Below are positions 8,594 to 17,327 of a DNA stretch of 54,246 nucleotides, piece after piece. This DNA is from Candidatus Merdivicinus intestinavium (GTDB lineage Bacteria; Bacillota; Clostridia; Oscillospirales; Ruminococcaceae). The notes beneath the pieces were generated by a model. That model worked only from the letters and a program-made list of their open reading frames with translations, had not been told where the DNA came from and ran no database searches. Position 1 is the first letter of the stretch; every line of letters starts with the position of its first letter. A program made the translations under genes and the position numbers. Location: the NCBI GenBank assembly GCA_018713245.1, contig DVFM01000102.1, positions 1 through 54,246 of the forward strand, given 5' to 3'.

Positions 8594-10855
8594 TTACGCC
8601 TGAAAAGTCAGGGTTTCTCCCTTTTTCATGGACAGATTCCGTTCCGTCCCGTCGGGCAGGACCAGCAGAAACGCGGCGTCCCGCAGCGCTTCCACCCGGA
8701 CGGAATAGGCGCTTCCGTCCCAGGAGAAGGACGCCTGCGCCCCGCACCGGGCAGCCATGGGCCCTGCGGAACCCTTCTTCCACTTTGCGGGCAGGGCGGG
8801 GAGAATGTCCATGCGTTCTTCATTGGAAAAGAGCAGCATTTCCTGCACCGCGGCGGGCCAGCCGGTGTTGGCGTCAATCTGGAAGGGGGCGGAGGACATG
8901 GTGAGGCCGATGCCGTCTCCGCGCCAGTCGTTGTGGGTGGTGAACAGGTTGCGCATCAAAAACGCCTTGGAAATAAAGTTCAGGCTCCGGAAGGCCAGCT
9001 CCCCGTCCCGCACCCGGGCCATGAGGCAGGCGTTCTGGGTCAGCGACCAGCTGGTCTGGCACTCGATGCCCACCGTCATCCGCCGCAGGCCGCCCTGGCG
9101 GTAGGCCGCGTCGTCCTCCGGGCTCCGACGGGCTTTTTCCAGGCCCGGGAACATGGGGTAGAGGTGGGACTGGTGGCGGTGCAGGTCGTTGTCCGGGAAG
9201 TCCGGGTGGAGCCATTCCCGGGGCGCGCCGTATTCATTGAGCTGGTATTCCGGCGAACCGGCCAGCATCCGTTCATACCGGGCGGCTTCCTCCCCGTCCA
9301 AAAGGCCGGTGTCCCGCCCGATGGCCAGAAGGTGGGTGAAAACCTCCCGGATAATGGCCACATCCATGGCGGCGTTGATGGAAGCCTGGGTGGGATCGCC
9401 CACATCGAAGGGGACGCCGTTTTGGGAGCGGGGGAGGTAGTTGCTGGTGTGGTTTTCCGGCGAGACGGAGGGGCAGACCATCCAGCGGTCCCCCTGCCAG
9501 ATGACGAAATCCTCGTAAAAGGCCGCCGCTTCCCGCAGGAAGGGCAGGGCGCGGTTTTCCAGGAATTCCCGGTCCCGGGTGAAGGCCCAGTAGTCGTAGT
9601 AATGCTGGGCGACCCATCCCGCGCCGCCGGTCCAGTTGGTGATGTGGGGGGCCATGCAGACATGGCGCATGCAGCCGGGCATGGACACCGCCGGGACGAA
9701 AATCCCCCGGCAGCCGTAAATCCGGCGGGCGTTCTCCCGGAACGCCTCCATCCCGCTGTCAAAGTAATCGAAGAAGGGGAGGGCAAGCTCGGTCAGATTG
9801 CCGGGAAGGACCTGCCAGTAGGTCATTTCCAGGTTGATGTTCGCCATGTTGAATGCCCAGAAGGCTCTGTAATCGCCGCTCCACAGGCCGGTGAGGTTGC
9901 AGGGGAGGGACCCCTCCGCCGTGGCGCTGATGAGCAGATACCGCCCGTATTCCCACATCCGCTGGGTCAGCGCGTTGGGAAGCTCCTCCTCCCAGGCCAG
10001 GTCCAGCAGCTCTTCGTTGGACATGGCAAACCGTTCGGGGAGGTCGTCCAGCTCCATCCGGCAGCGCAGGAACAGTTCCCGGTGCAGCGGCGCATGGCGG
10101 GCAAACAGCGCGTCGTAGCTTGCGGGGAGGGAGCGGATGTACGCCTGGTATTCCGGCCATTTTTCCGCGCTTTCCCCCTCCGTGTAGACCCGGGCGATGA
10201 TAAGGGTGCGCGCGCCCCGCACCACCCGCGCCACCGCGCCGTGCTCCTTCCCGGAAAGGAAGGCTTTGAAAAAGAGCCATTCGCCCTCCCGGCGGGTTTC
10301 GGCGTTCTGCGGCAGGTCGGCAGGGTCGTAGGGAACGGAGTCCGGCATGTGGACGGTAATGTCCACCCCGCAGTCCCCGCTGCACTCGGCTACCACCACA
10401 TCGTCCGCCCGGGAGACAAAGCACCGCCGGAGGACTTCCTCCTCCCCCAGACGGTAGGAAACCCGTCCCTCGCCGTTTTCCATGTCCAGAGAGCGGCGGT
10501 AATGAGAAAAGGGGAGCGCGGAGGACTTGGTGAGGATGAGGTCCGCCGCGGGGCAGGGGAACGCCTCCTTCGGGTCATACCCCGCCTTGCGGAGGGCGTC
10601 CACCAGCATGGGGTCCGCTTCCGGGACGCCGCCGGCCAGCAGGGTTTCCCGCATTTTGGGCAGGGTTTCGCTTACATCGGGGACGGGCGGGGAAAAGTCG
10701 CCCCGCCACAGGCGGGTGTGGGTCAGCATAATCCGTTCCCGGGCCGTGTAGCCGTAGAGCAGGGCCCCGTGGACGCCGTTTCCGAGGGGCGTCCCTTCCC
10801 GCCAGTTGCCGCCCCACCAGGAGGCCGGCCGTTTCATCCGAAGTTCGTGTTTCAT
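8594..10855 (-). CDS. GH95 alpha-L-fucosidase / alpha-L-galactosidase
   Basis: This 753-residue cytoplasmic enzyme (no signal peptide) has the GH95 layout: N-terminal beta-domain with REGTPLGNGVHGALLYG (19-35), then an (alpha/alpha)6 barrel. Catalytic-region motifs are NIN at 339-341 within AFNMANINLEMTYW, SPENH with Glu467 as predicted general acid, HRHQSHLYPMFPG (559-571), and FQIDANTGW with Asp661. Characterised GH95 enzymes remove alpha-1,2-L-fucose with inversion or, in some, alpha-L-galactose. The usual HTNIN reads MANIN here and the usual Phe after DAN is Thr, which may shift specificity. It lies downstream of the solute-binding protein past a hairpin terminator, and upstream of the GH106-like gene. 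Confidence 0.88.
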   Translation of the reverse strand: MKHELRMKRPASWWGGNWREGTPLGNGVHGALLYGYTARERIMLTHTRLWRGDFSPPVPDVSETLPKMRETLLAGGVPEADPMLVDALRKAGYDPKEAFPCPAADLILTKSSALPFSHYRRSLDMENGEGRVSYRLGEEEVLRRCFVSRADDVVVAECSGDCGVDITVHMPDSVPYDPADLPQNAETRREGEWLFFKAFLSGKEHGAVARVVRGARTLIIARVYTEGESAEKWPEYQAYIRSLPASYDALFARHAPLHRELFLRCRMELDDLPERFAMSNEELLDLAWEEELPNALTQRMWEYGRYLLISATAEGSLPCNLTGLWSGDYRAFWAFNMANINLEMTYWQVLPGNLTELALPFFDYFDSGMEAFRENARRIYGCRGIFVPAVSMPGCMRHVCMAPHITNWTGGAGWVAQHYYDYWAFTRDREFLENRALPFLREAAAFYEDFVIWQGDRWMVCPSVSPENHTSNYLPRSQNGVPFDVGDPTQASINAAMDVAIIREVFTHLLAIGRDTGLLDGEEAARYERMLAGSPEYQLNEYGAPREWLHPDFPDNDLHRHQSHLYPMFPGLEKARRSPEDDAAYRQGGLRRMTVGIECQTSWSLTQNACLMARVRDGELAFRSLNFISKAFLMRNLFTTHNDWRGDGIGLTMSSAPFQIDANTGWPAAVQEMLLFSNEERMDILPALPAKWKKGSAGPMAARCGAQASFSWDGSAYSVRVEALRDAAFLLVLPDGTERNLSMKKGETLTFQA

Positions 10856-10884
10856 TCCTTCACGCTCCTGTCATTTCCGGTTTG

Positions 10885-10929
10885 GAAAAACGGGACGCTT
10901 TTGCAAACCTGTTCAAAAGCGTCCCGTTC
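10885..10929 (-). terminator. Intra-operon terminator/attenuator hairpin after the solute-binding protein
   Basis: Minus-strand stem ACGGGACGCTTTTG/CAAAAGCGTCCCGT (14 bp) with T-rich 3' tail. No promoter is visible between it and GH95 (start 10855), so partial read-through is expected, giving more transporter than hydrolase transcript. Confidence 0.8.
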
Positions 10930-10942
10930 CGGGTAATCCAGC

Positions 10943-12670
10943 TTATTTTGCCAGCGCGTCGTAAGCGTCCTGGTAAAGCTGAATATATTCAGTATAATTC
11001 AAGTTTTCCAATCCGTCAACATATTCCTGCCAGTCGGCGTCAATATCTTTCCGGCCGGTGATGAATTCCACGAAGGAGGATTTCACATAGTCGGTCAGAG
11101 GAGTGGAGAGCTGGCTCATCCGGGCGGACTGGTCCTCGTCCAGATAGAAAGCGGGAATCTGATCCACGTCAGCTGCGTAAGGCCGGAGCTTTTCGGTTTC
11201 CTGGTAGAGGAAGGCTTCATAGTTGGCGGTGTCGCGGATGTCGCCGACTACCTGGAAAGTGTTTTTCCAGTTGGGCTCCAGCAGACGCTGTGCCCAGCCC
11301 CATTTATAATTCTGCGCGCCTTCGCCGGAAGTGTTGTACTCCAGATATTTCCGGGTAGCGGGGGTTTCGCCGTCCATGCCGAAGGTGTCTGGGTCCGCGT
11401 CGTCCCACTGCTCGCCTTTGACGCCGACCTGACAGGCCACAGTCATATCCTCCCGGCAGAGGGCGTCCGCCCATTTGATGGCGATTTCCGGGTCCTCGCA
11501 GGCGTCAGTGATGACCCATGCCGCGCCGGAGAGCTGAAGTTCTTCGGTAAAGGGAATACCGCGATAGCCGTTGGGGCCTTCCAGGGGAAGCATGCATTCA
11601 TACATTTTGGACCGCTCGATGTCGTTAGGAGAAACCGCCATACCGATGTGTCCGCAGGTGACGGCGCCCATAATGGCGTCGCCCGCATTGTTGCCGATGG
11701 CGGACATCTGCTGTTCGTTTTGGGTGAAAGCGGCAGGGTCCAGCAGGCCTTCGGTGTAAAGCTCGTTGATGTAGCGGAGGCCTTCCTGGATGTAATCTTG
11801 GTTTGCAATACCGGTGAAAACGCCGTCCTTGAGCATCAACAGGTTTTCATTGTAGTAACCGAAAGCGTTGAGCAGGTTCAGGTACGGGTCGGCCGCCCAG
11901 GTGCCGGTAGCGCCGGTGAGGGGGATTTCGTCCGCCTGCCCGTTGCCGTTGGGGTCGTTGTTTTTAAAAGCTGTCAGCACTTCTTTAAACTCGTCGGTGG
12001 TTTCCGGCATATCCAGTCCCAGGGTATCCAGCCAGGTGGTATTAATCCAGAGCTTATACCCCACTGCGCCGTGGCCCACGATGGCGCTGTCGGCCGAAGG
12101 GATACCGTAGATGTTGCCGTCAGGGGTGGTCATGTCGGTCTGCCAGGAAGGATGCTCCGCCCATCTCTCCTGAATGGTGACGCAGTGTGTATCAATCAGG
12201 TCGTTCAGGGGGATGAAAATCTGTTCGGTAGTGCCGTATTTGACCAGGTCTGCGTTAGAAAAGCCAGCAGACATGATAACGCCCGGATAGTCGCCGCTGT
12301 TTAAGAGCAGATTGAGCTTTTCCGTGTAGGAATCGCCGGTTGCCACAGTCATGTCCAGATGGACGTTTGTCAGCTCTTCCATCGCAAGGGTGGCCGAGTT
12401 GGTCTCCAAATCCAAAACATCCGTATTATGACTGATGAATACGTCCATGTTGTAGGTTTCTTCTACAATAGGGTATTCACCGGGGGCGGAGATGGGAATT
12501 CCGGTGGAGGAGGTGTATCCGGAACCGGAATCCGTCCCGGAATCTGCGGTAGAAGCGGTGGAAGAAGTGCCGCCGTCGCTGCTCTCTTCGGAACCGCCGC
12601 CGCATCCGGCCAGCGCGGTAGCCGCAAGGATTGCCGCCAACAGGGCAGCCAGCATCTTTTTGTTTTTCAT
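10943..12670 (-). CDS. Extracellular solute-binding lipoprotein of carbohydrate ABC importer
   Basis: This encodes 575 residues with a lipoprotein signal ending LAGC (Cys23) and a Gly/Ser/Thr-rich linker to about residue 60. Its large size and fold features (YNMDVFISHNTDVLDLETNS, GDYPGVIMSAGF, ITDACEDPEIAIKWADALC) match the LplA/YtcQ-like solute-binding proteins that serve LplB/LplC permeases and bind oligosaccharides. It should sit on the outer face of the membrane and deliver the glycan to the two permeases encoded immediately upstream (27 bases). RBS AAAGGAGG precedes ATG 12670. Confidence 0.93.
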   Translation of the reverse strand: MKNKKMLAALLAAILAATALAGCGGGSEESSDGGTSSTASTADSGTDSGSGYTSSTGIPISAPGEYPIVEETYNMDVFISHNTDVLDLETNSATLAMEELTNVHLDMTVATGDSYTEKLNLLLNSGDYPGVIMSAGFSNADLVKYGTTEQIFIPLNDLIDTHCVTIQERWAEHPSWQTDMTTPDGNIYGIPSADSAIVGHGAVGYKLWINTTWLDTLGLDMPETTDEFKEVLTAFKNNDPNGNGQADEIPLTGATGTWAADPYLNLLNAFGYYNENLLMLKDGVFTGIANQDYIQEGLRYINELYTEGLLDPAAFTQNEQQMSAIGNNAGDAIMGAVTCGHIGMAVSPNDIERSKMYECMLPLEGPNGYRGIPFTEELQLSGAAWVITDACEDPEIAIKWADALCREDMTVACQVGVKGEQWDDADPDTFGMDGETPATRKYLEYNTSGEGAQNYKWGWAQRLLEPNWKNTFQVVGDIRDTANYEAFLYQETEKLRPYAADVDQIPAFYLDEDQSARMSQLSTPLTDYVKSSFVEFITGRKDIDADWQEYVDGLENLNYTEYIQLYQDAYDALAK

Positions 12671-12697
12671 GGGAAAGCCTCCTTTATAATAATTGGG

Positions 12698-13636
12698 TCA
12701 GCCTTTGATGGAACCGACCATAATGCCCTTAATGAAATACTTCTGAATGAACGGATAAACAATCAGCAGGGGGATGCTGGAAATAATGATGAGAGAGTAT
12801 TTCAGCAGCTCCGCCAGATATTGCTTTTCCACCAGGTTTGTGACGTCCATCGACGAGATGGAGGTGAAGTCCACCGTATTCTGAATAAGAATGTTGCGCA
12901 GTATAATCTGGAGGGGGAATTTATCCGGGTCGCTCAGGTAAATCATGGCGCTGAAATAGGAGTTCCAATGGCCGGTGGCAAAGTTTAAGGCCAGCACCGC
13001 CAAAATGGGCTTGGACAGGGGAAGGACGATGCGGAGAAAATGCTGGAAATAGTCGCCGCCGTCCAGGCAGGCGGATTCGTAAAGCTCTTCGGGAATGTTG
13101 GACTGGATGTAGGTCCGGGCAATCACGCCCAGCCAGACGCTGAACGCGCCGGGCAGGATAATGGCCCAGATGGTATCCAGCATGTGGAGGTTTTTGATGA
13201 GCAGATAGGTGGGCATGGTGCCGCCGTTGAAGAACATGGTAAAGGTGAACAGAGCGGTCAGCACGCCGCGCATTTTGAATTCCCGGCGGGAGAGAACATA
13301 ACCGCCCACCATGGTGACGACGGTGGAAACGAGGGTGCCGCTGACGGTGTAGATGATGGAATTATAATACCCCGACCAGACCTGCGGGTTCTGGAACACC
13401 GCTTTGTATCCCTGAAGCCCCGGCTCCACCGGCAGGAAGAACACCCGCCCGGAAACCAGCGCCTCCGGCGAGGAGAAAGAGCAGCTGACAACGTAAAGCA
13501 AGGGGTAGAGGACAATCAGAACGAACAGGATGAGGAAAGCGTATACGACGCCCAGATAGACCCGGTCGCCCGTGGAAAGGCGGATGCGGTGGCGCACCTT
13601 GCTCCGTGCGCCGCGGGCAGTTTGGATATTCTGCAT
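12698..13636 (-). CDS. Carbohydrate ABC transporter permease (LplC/YtcP type)
   Basis: This 312-residue membrane protein has six predicted helices, beginning with YLGVVYAFLILFVLIVLYPL. The MalG-type EAA loop for contact with the ATPase is ELYESACLDGGDYFQHFLRI, followed by VLPLSKPILAVLAL. It ends with the LplC/YtcP-type IQKYFIKGIMVGSIKG. It pairs with the LplB-like permease 12 bases upstream. No ATP-binding subunit gene is present in the locus; in Firmicutes such importers commonly share a housekeeping MsmX-like ATPase. Confidence 0.94.
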   Translation of the reverse strand: MQNIQTARGARSKVRHRIRLSTGDRVYLGVVYAFLILFVLIVLYPLLYVVSCSFSSPEALVSGRVFFLPVEPGLQGYKAVFQNPQVWSGYYNSIIYTVSGTLVSTVVTMVGGYVLSRREFKMRGVLTALFTFTMFFNGGTMPTYLLIKNLHMLDTIWAIILPGAFSVWLGVIARTYIQSNIPEELYESACLDGGDYFQHFLRIVLPLSKPILAVLALNFATGHWNSYFSAMIYLSDPDKFPLQIILRNILIQNTVDFTSISSMDVTNLVEKQYLAELLKYSLIIISSIPLLIVYPFIQKYFIKGIMVGSIKG

Positions 13637-13648
13637 GAAGATTCCCTC

Positions 13649-14587
13649 CTAAAACAAGGATGTCTCGCTGACGCGGCCGGCAATCCAGTTGACGGCAAAC
13701 AGGATGACGCAGTTGACCACCGAGTTGAAGAGGCCCACCGCCGTGGAGAAGCTGAACTGGGCCTGCTCAATGCCGACCTTGTAGACATAGGTGGAGATGA
13801 TTTCAGAAACCCCGTAGTTCACCGAGTTCTGCATCAGATAGACCTTTTCAAACCCCACGCTCAGGACGTTGCCGGTGTTGAGAATCAGGGTGATGATGAT
13901 GGTGGGGCGGATGCCCGGCAGGTCGATGTGCCACAGCTTCTGGAGCTTGCTTGCCCCGTCGATGGAGGCGGCCTCGTAGAGGGAAACGTCGATGCCGGAG
14001 AGGGCCGCGATGTACAGGATGGAGTTATATCCCGCGCTCTGCCAGACGCCGGACCAGACATAGGCCGGCCGGAAGAAGGAGGAGGAACCCACAAAGTCGA
14101 TTGCCTCGCCGCCCAGCATCTTGATGACTGCGTTGACAACGCCGTAGCGGTAAGAGAACACCTGCATCAGGATGCTCACAACCACCACCGTGGAAACGAA
14201 GTAGGGCGCGAAGGTGATGGTCTGGGCGATTTTTTTCACTCTCCCGTTCCGAAGCTCATTGAATGCGAGGGCCAGGATGATGGGGAAAGGAAACCCGACA
14301 ATCAGGGAATAAAGGCTCAAAATGATGGTGTTTTTGAGGATGTCCGGAAAAATCGGCGTGCTGAAGAGCTGGTCGAAATATTTGAGCCCGGCCCAGTCGC
14401 TGCCGAAAATTCCTTTGCGGATGCTGTAGTCCTTAAAGGCAATCAGCACGCCCCCCATGGGAAGATAGTTGAAGATGATGATGAATGCTGTCGGGATTGC
14501 CGCCAGGAGGTAGAGCTGCCACATGGAGCGGCTCAGAAACCACCGGCGGAAAACGCCCGGCCGTTTGGATGCTGCTGTGGAAACCAT
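13649..14587 (-). CDS. Carbohydrate ABC transporter permease (LplB type)
   Basis: This 312-residue inner-membrane permease contains LYLLAAIPTAFIIIFNYLPM (helix 1), GVLIAFKDYSIRKGIFGSDW typical of LplB, and the EAA loop SLYEAASIDGASKLQKLWHI. The start is placed at ATG 14587 with RBS AAAGGTGG; the longer open frame upstream has no RBS and runs through the promoter region. It is the first gene of the minus-strand operon permease-permease-SBP-GH95-GH106-like and diverges from the AraC-type regulator. Confidence 0.93.
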   Translation of the reverse strand: MVSTAASKRPGVFRRWFLSRSMWQLYLLAAIPTAFIIIFNYLPMGGVLIAFKDYSIRKGIFGSDWAGLKYFDQLFSTPIFPDILKNTIILSLYSLIVGFPFPIILALAFNELRNGRVKKIAQTITFAPYFVSTVVVVSILMQVFSYRYGVVNAVIKMLGGEAIDFVGSSSFFRPAYVWSGVWQSAGYNSILYIAALSGIDVSLYEAASIDGASKLQKLWHIDLPGIRPTIIITLILNTGNVLSVGFEKVYLMQNSVNYGVSEIISTYVYKVGIEQAQFSFSTAVGLFNSVVNCVILFAVNWIAGRVSETSLF

Positions 14588-14892
14588 AAGGGCCAACCAC
14601 CTTTCTGAATTTTCGCTTGTTTTTTGGGGTTCCGATGAGGACATTATATGCTGAATGCTCAAAAAAGGGAAGAGCCAATTTTTGTAATTTTCTGCAAAAA
14701 AGGTTCCATGGAACGATTTTTGCACGGAAATATCAAAAATAATTTCATGAAATCCTTTAAAAAACATCGAAATAAAGCGAAAAATGTGTTATAATGTGTC
14801 AGGAGGTTTTACGAAAATGGGAAAAAGAAGCCTCTGTACAGCCTGCCCATCTGCCCGGTTTTGCGGCAGTCCGAGATTCGGGAGGAATTTGT
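14588..14892. promoter_or_regulatory. Divergent control region between transporter operon and AraC regulator
   Basis: This is a 305-base AT-rich intergenic region with no gene. Minus strand: TATAAT at 14643-14648 with no recognisable -35, as expected for an activator-dependent promoter of the transporter operon. Plus strand: TCGAAA (14767-14772), 17 bases, TATAAT (14790-14795) for the regulator gene. The AT-rich stretch 14650-14765 between them is the likely activator-binding zone, but I could not define a repeated site there. Confidence 0.6.
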
Positions 14893-17205
14893 TTGAAAAA
14901 GAATCATGTCAATCAGCGGATTTTATTTCGTTATCTCTTTTATTTTCTGTTGGTTTTGTCCATTCCCATTCTGTCCATGGGGATCAGCTACAGCCGCGTC
15001 GCCAACATCCTCCGCGCCAATGCCTCCCAGCAAAACCTGACCGCCCTTCAGACCAGCGCGGAAACCATCGACCGGGTGCTGACGGACGTCAACAATGTGG
15101 TCTACTACATTTCCACCAGCACCGACATCACCCGGTTTTTACAGCTGCGGCCGCTGGATGTGGACAAAACCATCGTCAGCGACATCACCAAGGCGCAGAA
15201 AAGCCTGAAAAGCTACATCATTGCCAACAGCTTCATTAAAGAGATCCAGGTTTACGCCTTCCAGAGCGGAATTATGGTGGATTCGGTCACCAGCGTTCTG
15301 GACCTGGAAAGGTACTACGGGATCGGCTTTGAAATGGAACAGATGGACTACGCCCGGTGGCGGGAAGAATTTCTGGAGCAGCGCCACCGGGACCAGCTTT
15401 ACCCCTCCGCCAGCGTCGCATGCCAGAACGAATGGCAGGACCGCCTTCTGTACGCCCAGACCATCCCCATGAGCGGCTCCGATTCCTTCGGGGGGAACGT
15501 GTTCCTGTTTCTGGACGAAGAGCAGCTGCTTGAGCAGTTTGGGGCCCTCCAGTACGGGAGCGGCGGGATGCTCTGCGTGCTGAACCGGGAGGGGAACGCC
15601 GTCCTTCAGGACAATCCGGGCGGCCTTTCGTTGGAGGAGCTGGAAACAGACCTTCTGTCCGGGGAAAGCGGCTCCTTCCTTCAGGATTTCAATGGAGAAA
15701 CGATGCTGGTTTCCTATCTGCGGAGTGGGGATTCCGGCTGGACCTATCTGGCGGTCCTGCCCCAGCAGGTGATCCTGGAGCCCAGCCAGGGCATCCGCGT
15801 CTTTCTGGTGGGCATGATTGCCGCTTCGCTGGCCATCAGCGTGGGGCTGGCGCTCTTTTCCGCCGTCCGCACCTCCCGGCCGGTCATTTCCATATCCAAC
15901 CTCCTGTCCCGGAGCAGCCGGGCCCTTGCCCCCGAGGAACTTTCCGGGGAAATATCCCGCCTGATTGAAAACAACGACAGCATGCGCGCCGTCATCCGCC
16001 AGCAGATGGACGACCAGCGGGCCGCCCTGTTCTACAGCCTCCTTTCCGGAGGATTCCGGGACGAGGCGGAAATTCGCCGGAGCTTTTCCAAGTTTCACAT
16101 CACCCTGGACGCGCCGCGCTACTGTCTCCTGATGATCTCTCTGGAGGACTGGGAAATCGACAGCCCGCTGGCCCAGCTCAGCGCCTACAAAAAGCTGATG
16201 AAAGAGGTGCTGACCAGCCGTATTTCCGGGGCAATCGGCGTCTGCGACCTGGACCTGCGGCGGAGCCTGCTGCTGGCGGCCGCGCCCGCCGGCAGAGTGG
16301 AAGCGTACCGGGACAGCCTCCGCGAAGAGGCGCGGAAAATTTCCGAGCAGTTTTCCCAAGCGGTCCAGAGCGGCATCTATTTCACCGCCTGCATGGCGGA
16401 TAACCTGATGCAGATTCCCTCCGCGTTCCTGTTTCTGCAAACGTCGGAGGACCTGCCGGAAGAGGAAGGCTGCGTCCTCTGGTCTCCCGGCACGCGGGAG
16501 CCGGGACGGCACTTCTATTACCCCCTGAACCTGGAAATCCGGATGATTTCCGCTGTGCAGGAGGGCAACGGCGGGCTTGTGGAGGACACCCTGGAACTTA
16601 TTGCCCGCCATAACCGCAGGCTTCTTTCCGACGCTTCCCCGCGGGGAGGGGATAGTTATGCCTATCAGCTGATTCAGGCGCTGTACGGCACCCTCCTCCG
16701 GCTGGTCAACGAGGCGAGCCGCGGCCGGGAGGAGCTGGCCCTCCGCAGCCGGATGATCTTTGACGGCGGGGAGGAGGTCCCCCCTTCCGAGCTTTTCCGC
16801 CGGATGCGGGAGTGCTATCTGGCGGCGGCCGCGTCCTACGGCGAAAAGGACGGCGCCAAAGGGGAGGCGCTGAAACGGAGCATCCTCGAATATGTCAACA
16901 GCCATTTCACCGACGCCCAGCTTTCCCTGACCTCGGTGGCATCGGAATTCCACATCACCGAACCGTATCTTTCCCGGCTTTTTAAGCAGTCGGCGGGAGA
17001 AAATTTTTCCAAATATGTGGAAAAGCTCCGTATGGAGCGGGCGCACCGGCTGATTCAGGAAGGACGGCTCTCTTTAAACGATGTAGCCGAGGCGGTCGGC
17101 TACAATTCCCCGCAGGTTTTCCGCCGCGCTTACCGGCGGGTGTACGGCGCTTCGCCTTCGGAAGGCGCGCAGAAGGAAGCCGGCCCATTCCAAAAGGGCC
17201 CTTGA
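14893..17205 (+). CDS. Membrane-anchored AraC-family sensor/regulator
   Basis: This encodes 770 residues from a TTG start at 14893, chosen because GGGAGG lies 7 bases upstream; an earlier ATG (14794) overlaps the -10 box. Layout: TM1 (LFRYLFYFLLVLSIPILSMG), a large extracytoplasmic sensor region (about 40-290), TM2 (FLVGMIAASLAISVGLALFS), a cytoplasmic linker, and a C-terminal double helix-turn-helix AraC domain (LTSVASEFHITEPYLSRLFK then LNDVAEAVGYNSPQVFRRAY). Such YesS-like proteins sense an external sugar and activate adjacent ABC/GH operons. It lies between the two divergent glycan operons and is their obvious candidate regulator. Confidence 0.9.
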   Translation: MKKNHVNQRILFRYLFYFLLVLSIPILSMGISYSRVANILRANASQQNLTALQTSAETIDRVLTDVNNVVYYISTSTDITRFLQLRPLDVDKTIVSDITKAQKSLKSYIIANSFIKEIQVYAFQSGIMVDSVTSVLDLERYYGIGFEMEQMDYARWREEFLEQRHRDQLYPSASVACQNEWQDRLLYAQTIPMSGSDSFGGNVFLFLDEEQLLEQFGALQYGSGGMLCVLNREGNAVLQDNPGGLSLEELETDLLSGESGSFLQDFNGETMLVSYLRSGDSGWTYLAVLPQQVILEPSQGIRVFLVGMIAASLAISVGLALFSAVRTSRPVISISNLLSRSSRALAPEELSGEISRLIENNDSMRAVIRQQMDDQRAALFYSLLSGGFRDEAEIRRSFSKFHITLDAPRYCLLMISLEDWEIDSPLAQLSAYKKLMKEVLTSRISGAIGVCDLDLRRSLLLAAAPAGRVEAYRDSLREEARKISEQFSQAVQSGIYFTACMADNLMQIPSAFLFLQTSEDLPEEEGCVLWSPGTREPGRHFYYPLNLEIRMISAVQEGNGGLVEDTLELIARHNRRLLSDASPRGGDSYAYQLIQALYGTLLRLVNEASRGREELALRSRMIFDGGEEVPPSELFRRMRECYLAAAASYGEKDGAKGEALKRSILEYVNSHFTDAQLSLTSVASEFHITEPYLSRLFKQSAGENFSKYVEKLRMERAHRLIQEGRLSLNDVAEAVGYNSPQVFRRAYRRVYGASPSEGAQKEAGPFQKGP

Positions 17206-17230
17206 CAAAGGGGGCGGCGCATGCTAAGAT
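17202..17230 (+). promoter_or_regulatory. Promoter of the URO-D/GH29/beta-helix/GH27 operon
   Basis: TTGACA (17202-17207), 17-base spacer, TAAGAT (17225-17230). The -35 overlaps the stop codon of the AraC regulator. This is a strong -35, so repression rather than activation is likely to be needed. Confidence 0.85.
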
Positions 17231-17241
17231 AAAAGAAACAG

Positions 17242-17271
17242 AAAACGTTTCATTTTTTAAGGAAACGTTTC
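17242..17271 (+). promoter_or_regulatory. Twin LacI-type operators
   Basis: Two copies of AAACGTTTC centred 20 bases apart: AAAACGTTTC (17242-17251) and the perfect palindrome GAAACGTTTC (17262-17271). Both sit at and just after the expected transcription start. The central CG and symmetric arms are typical of LacI/GalR-family sites; two sites about two helical turns apart suggest cooperative binding. No LacI-family gene is in the window. Confidence 0.7.
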
Positions 17272-17327
17272 ATTTTTGACCCGGGGGAACGGGTTCCCCA
17301 AGAATTGAGCAACCGGGAGGAATCAAA

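Noticed and set aside
8573-10936. 787-codon plus-strand frame opposite GH95
   Set aside because: The minus-strand GH95 has clear catalytic motifs and an RBS; the opposite frame has none.
14794-14892. Upstream ATG for the AraC regulator
   Set aside because: It overlaps the -10 box and lacks an RBS; the TTG at 14893 has GGGAGG at ideal spacing.
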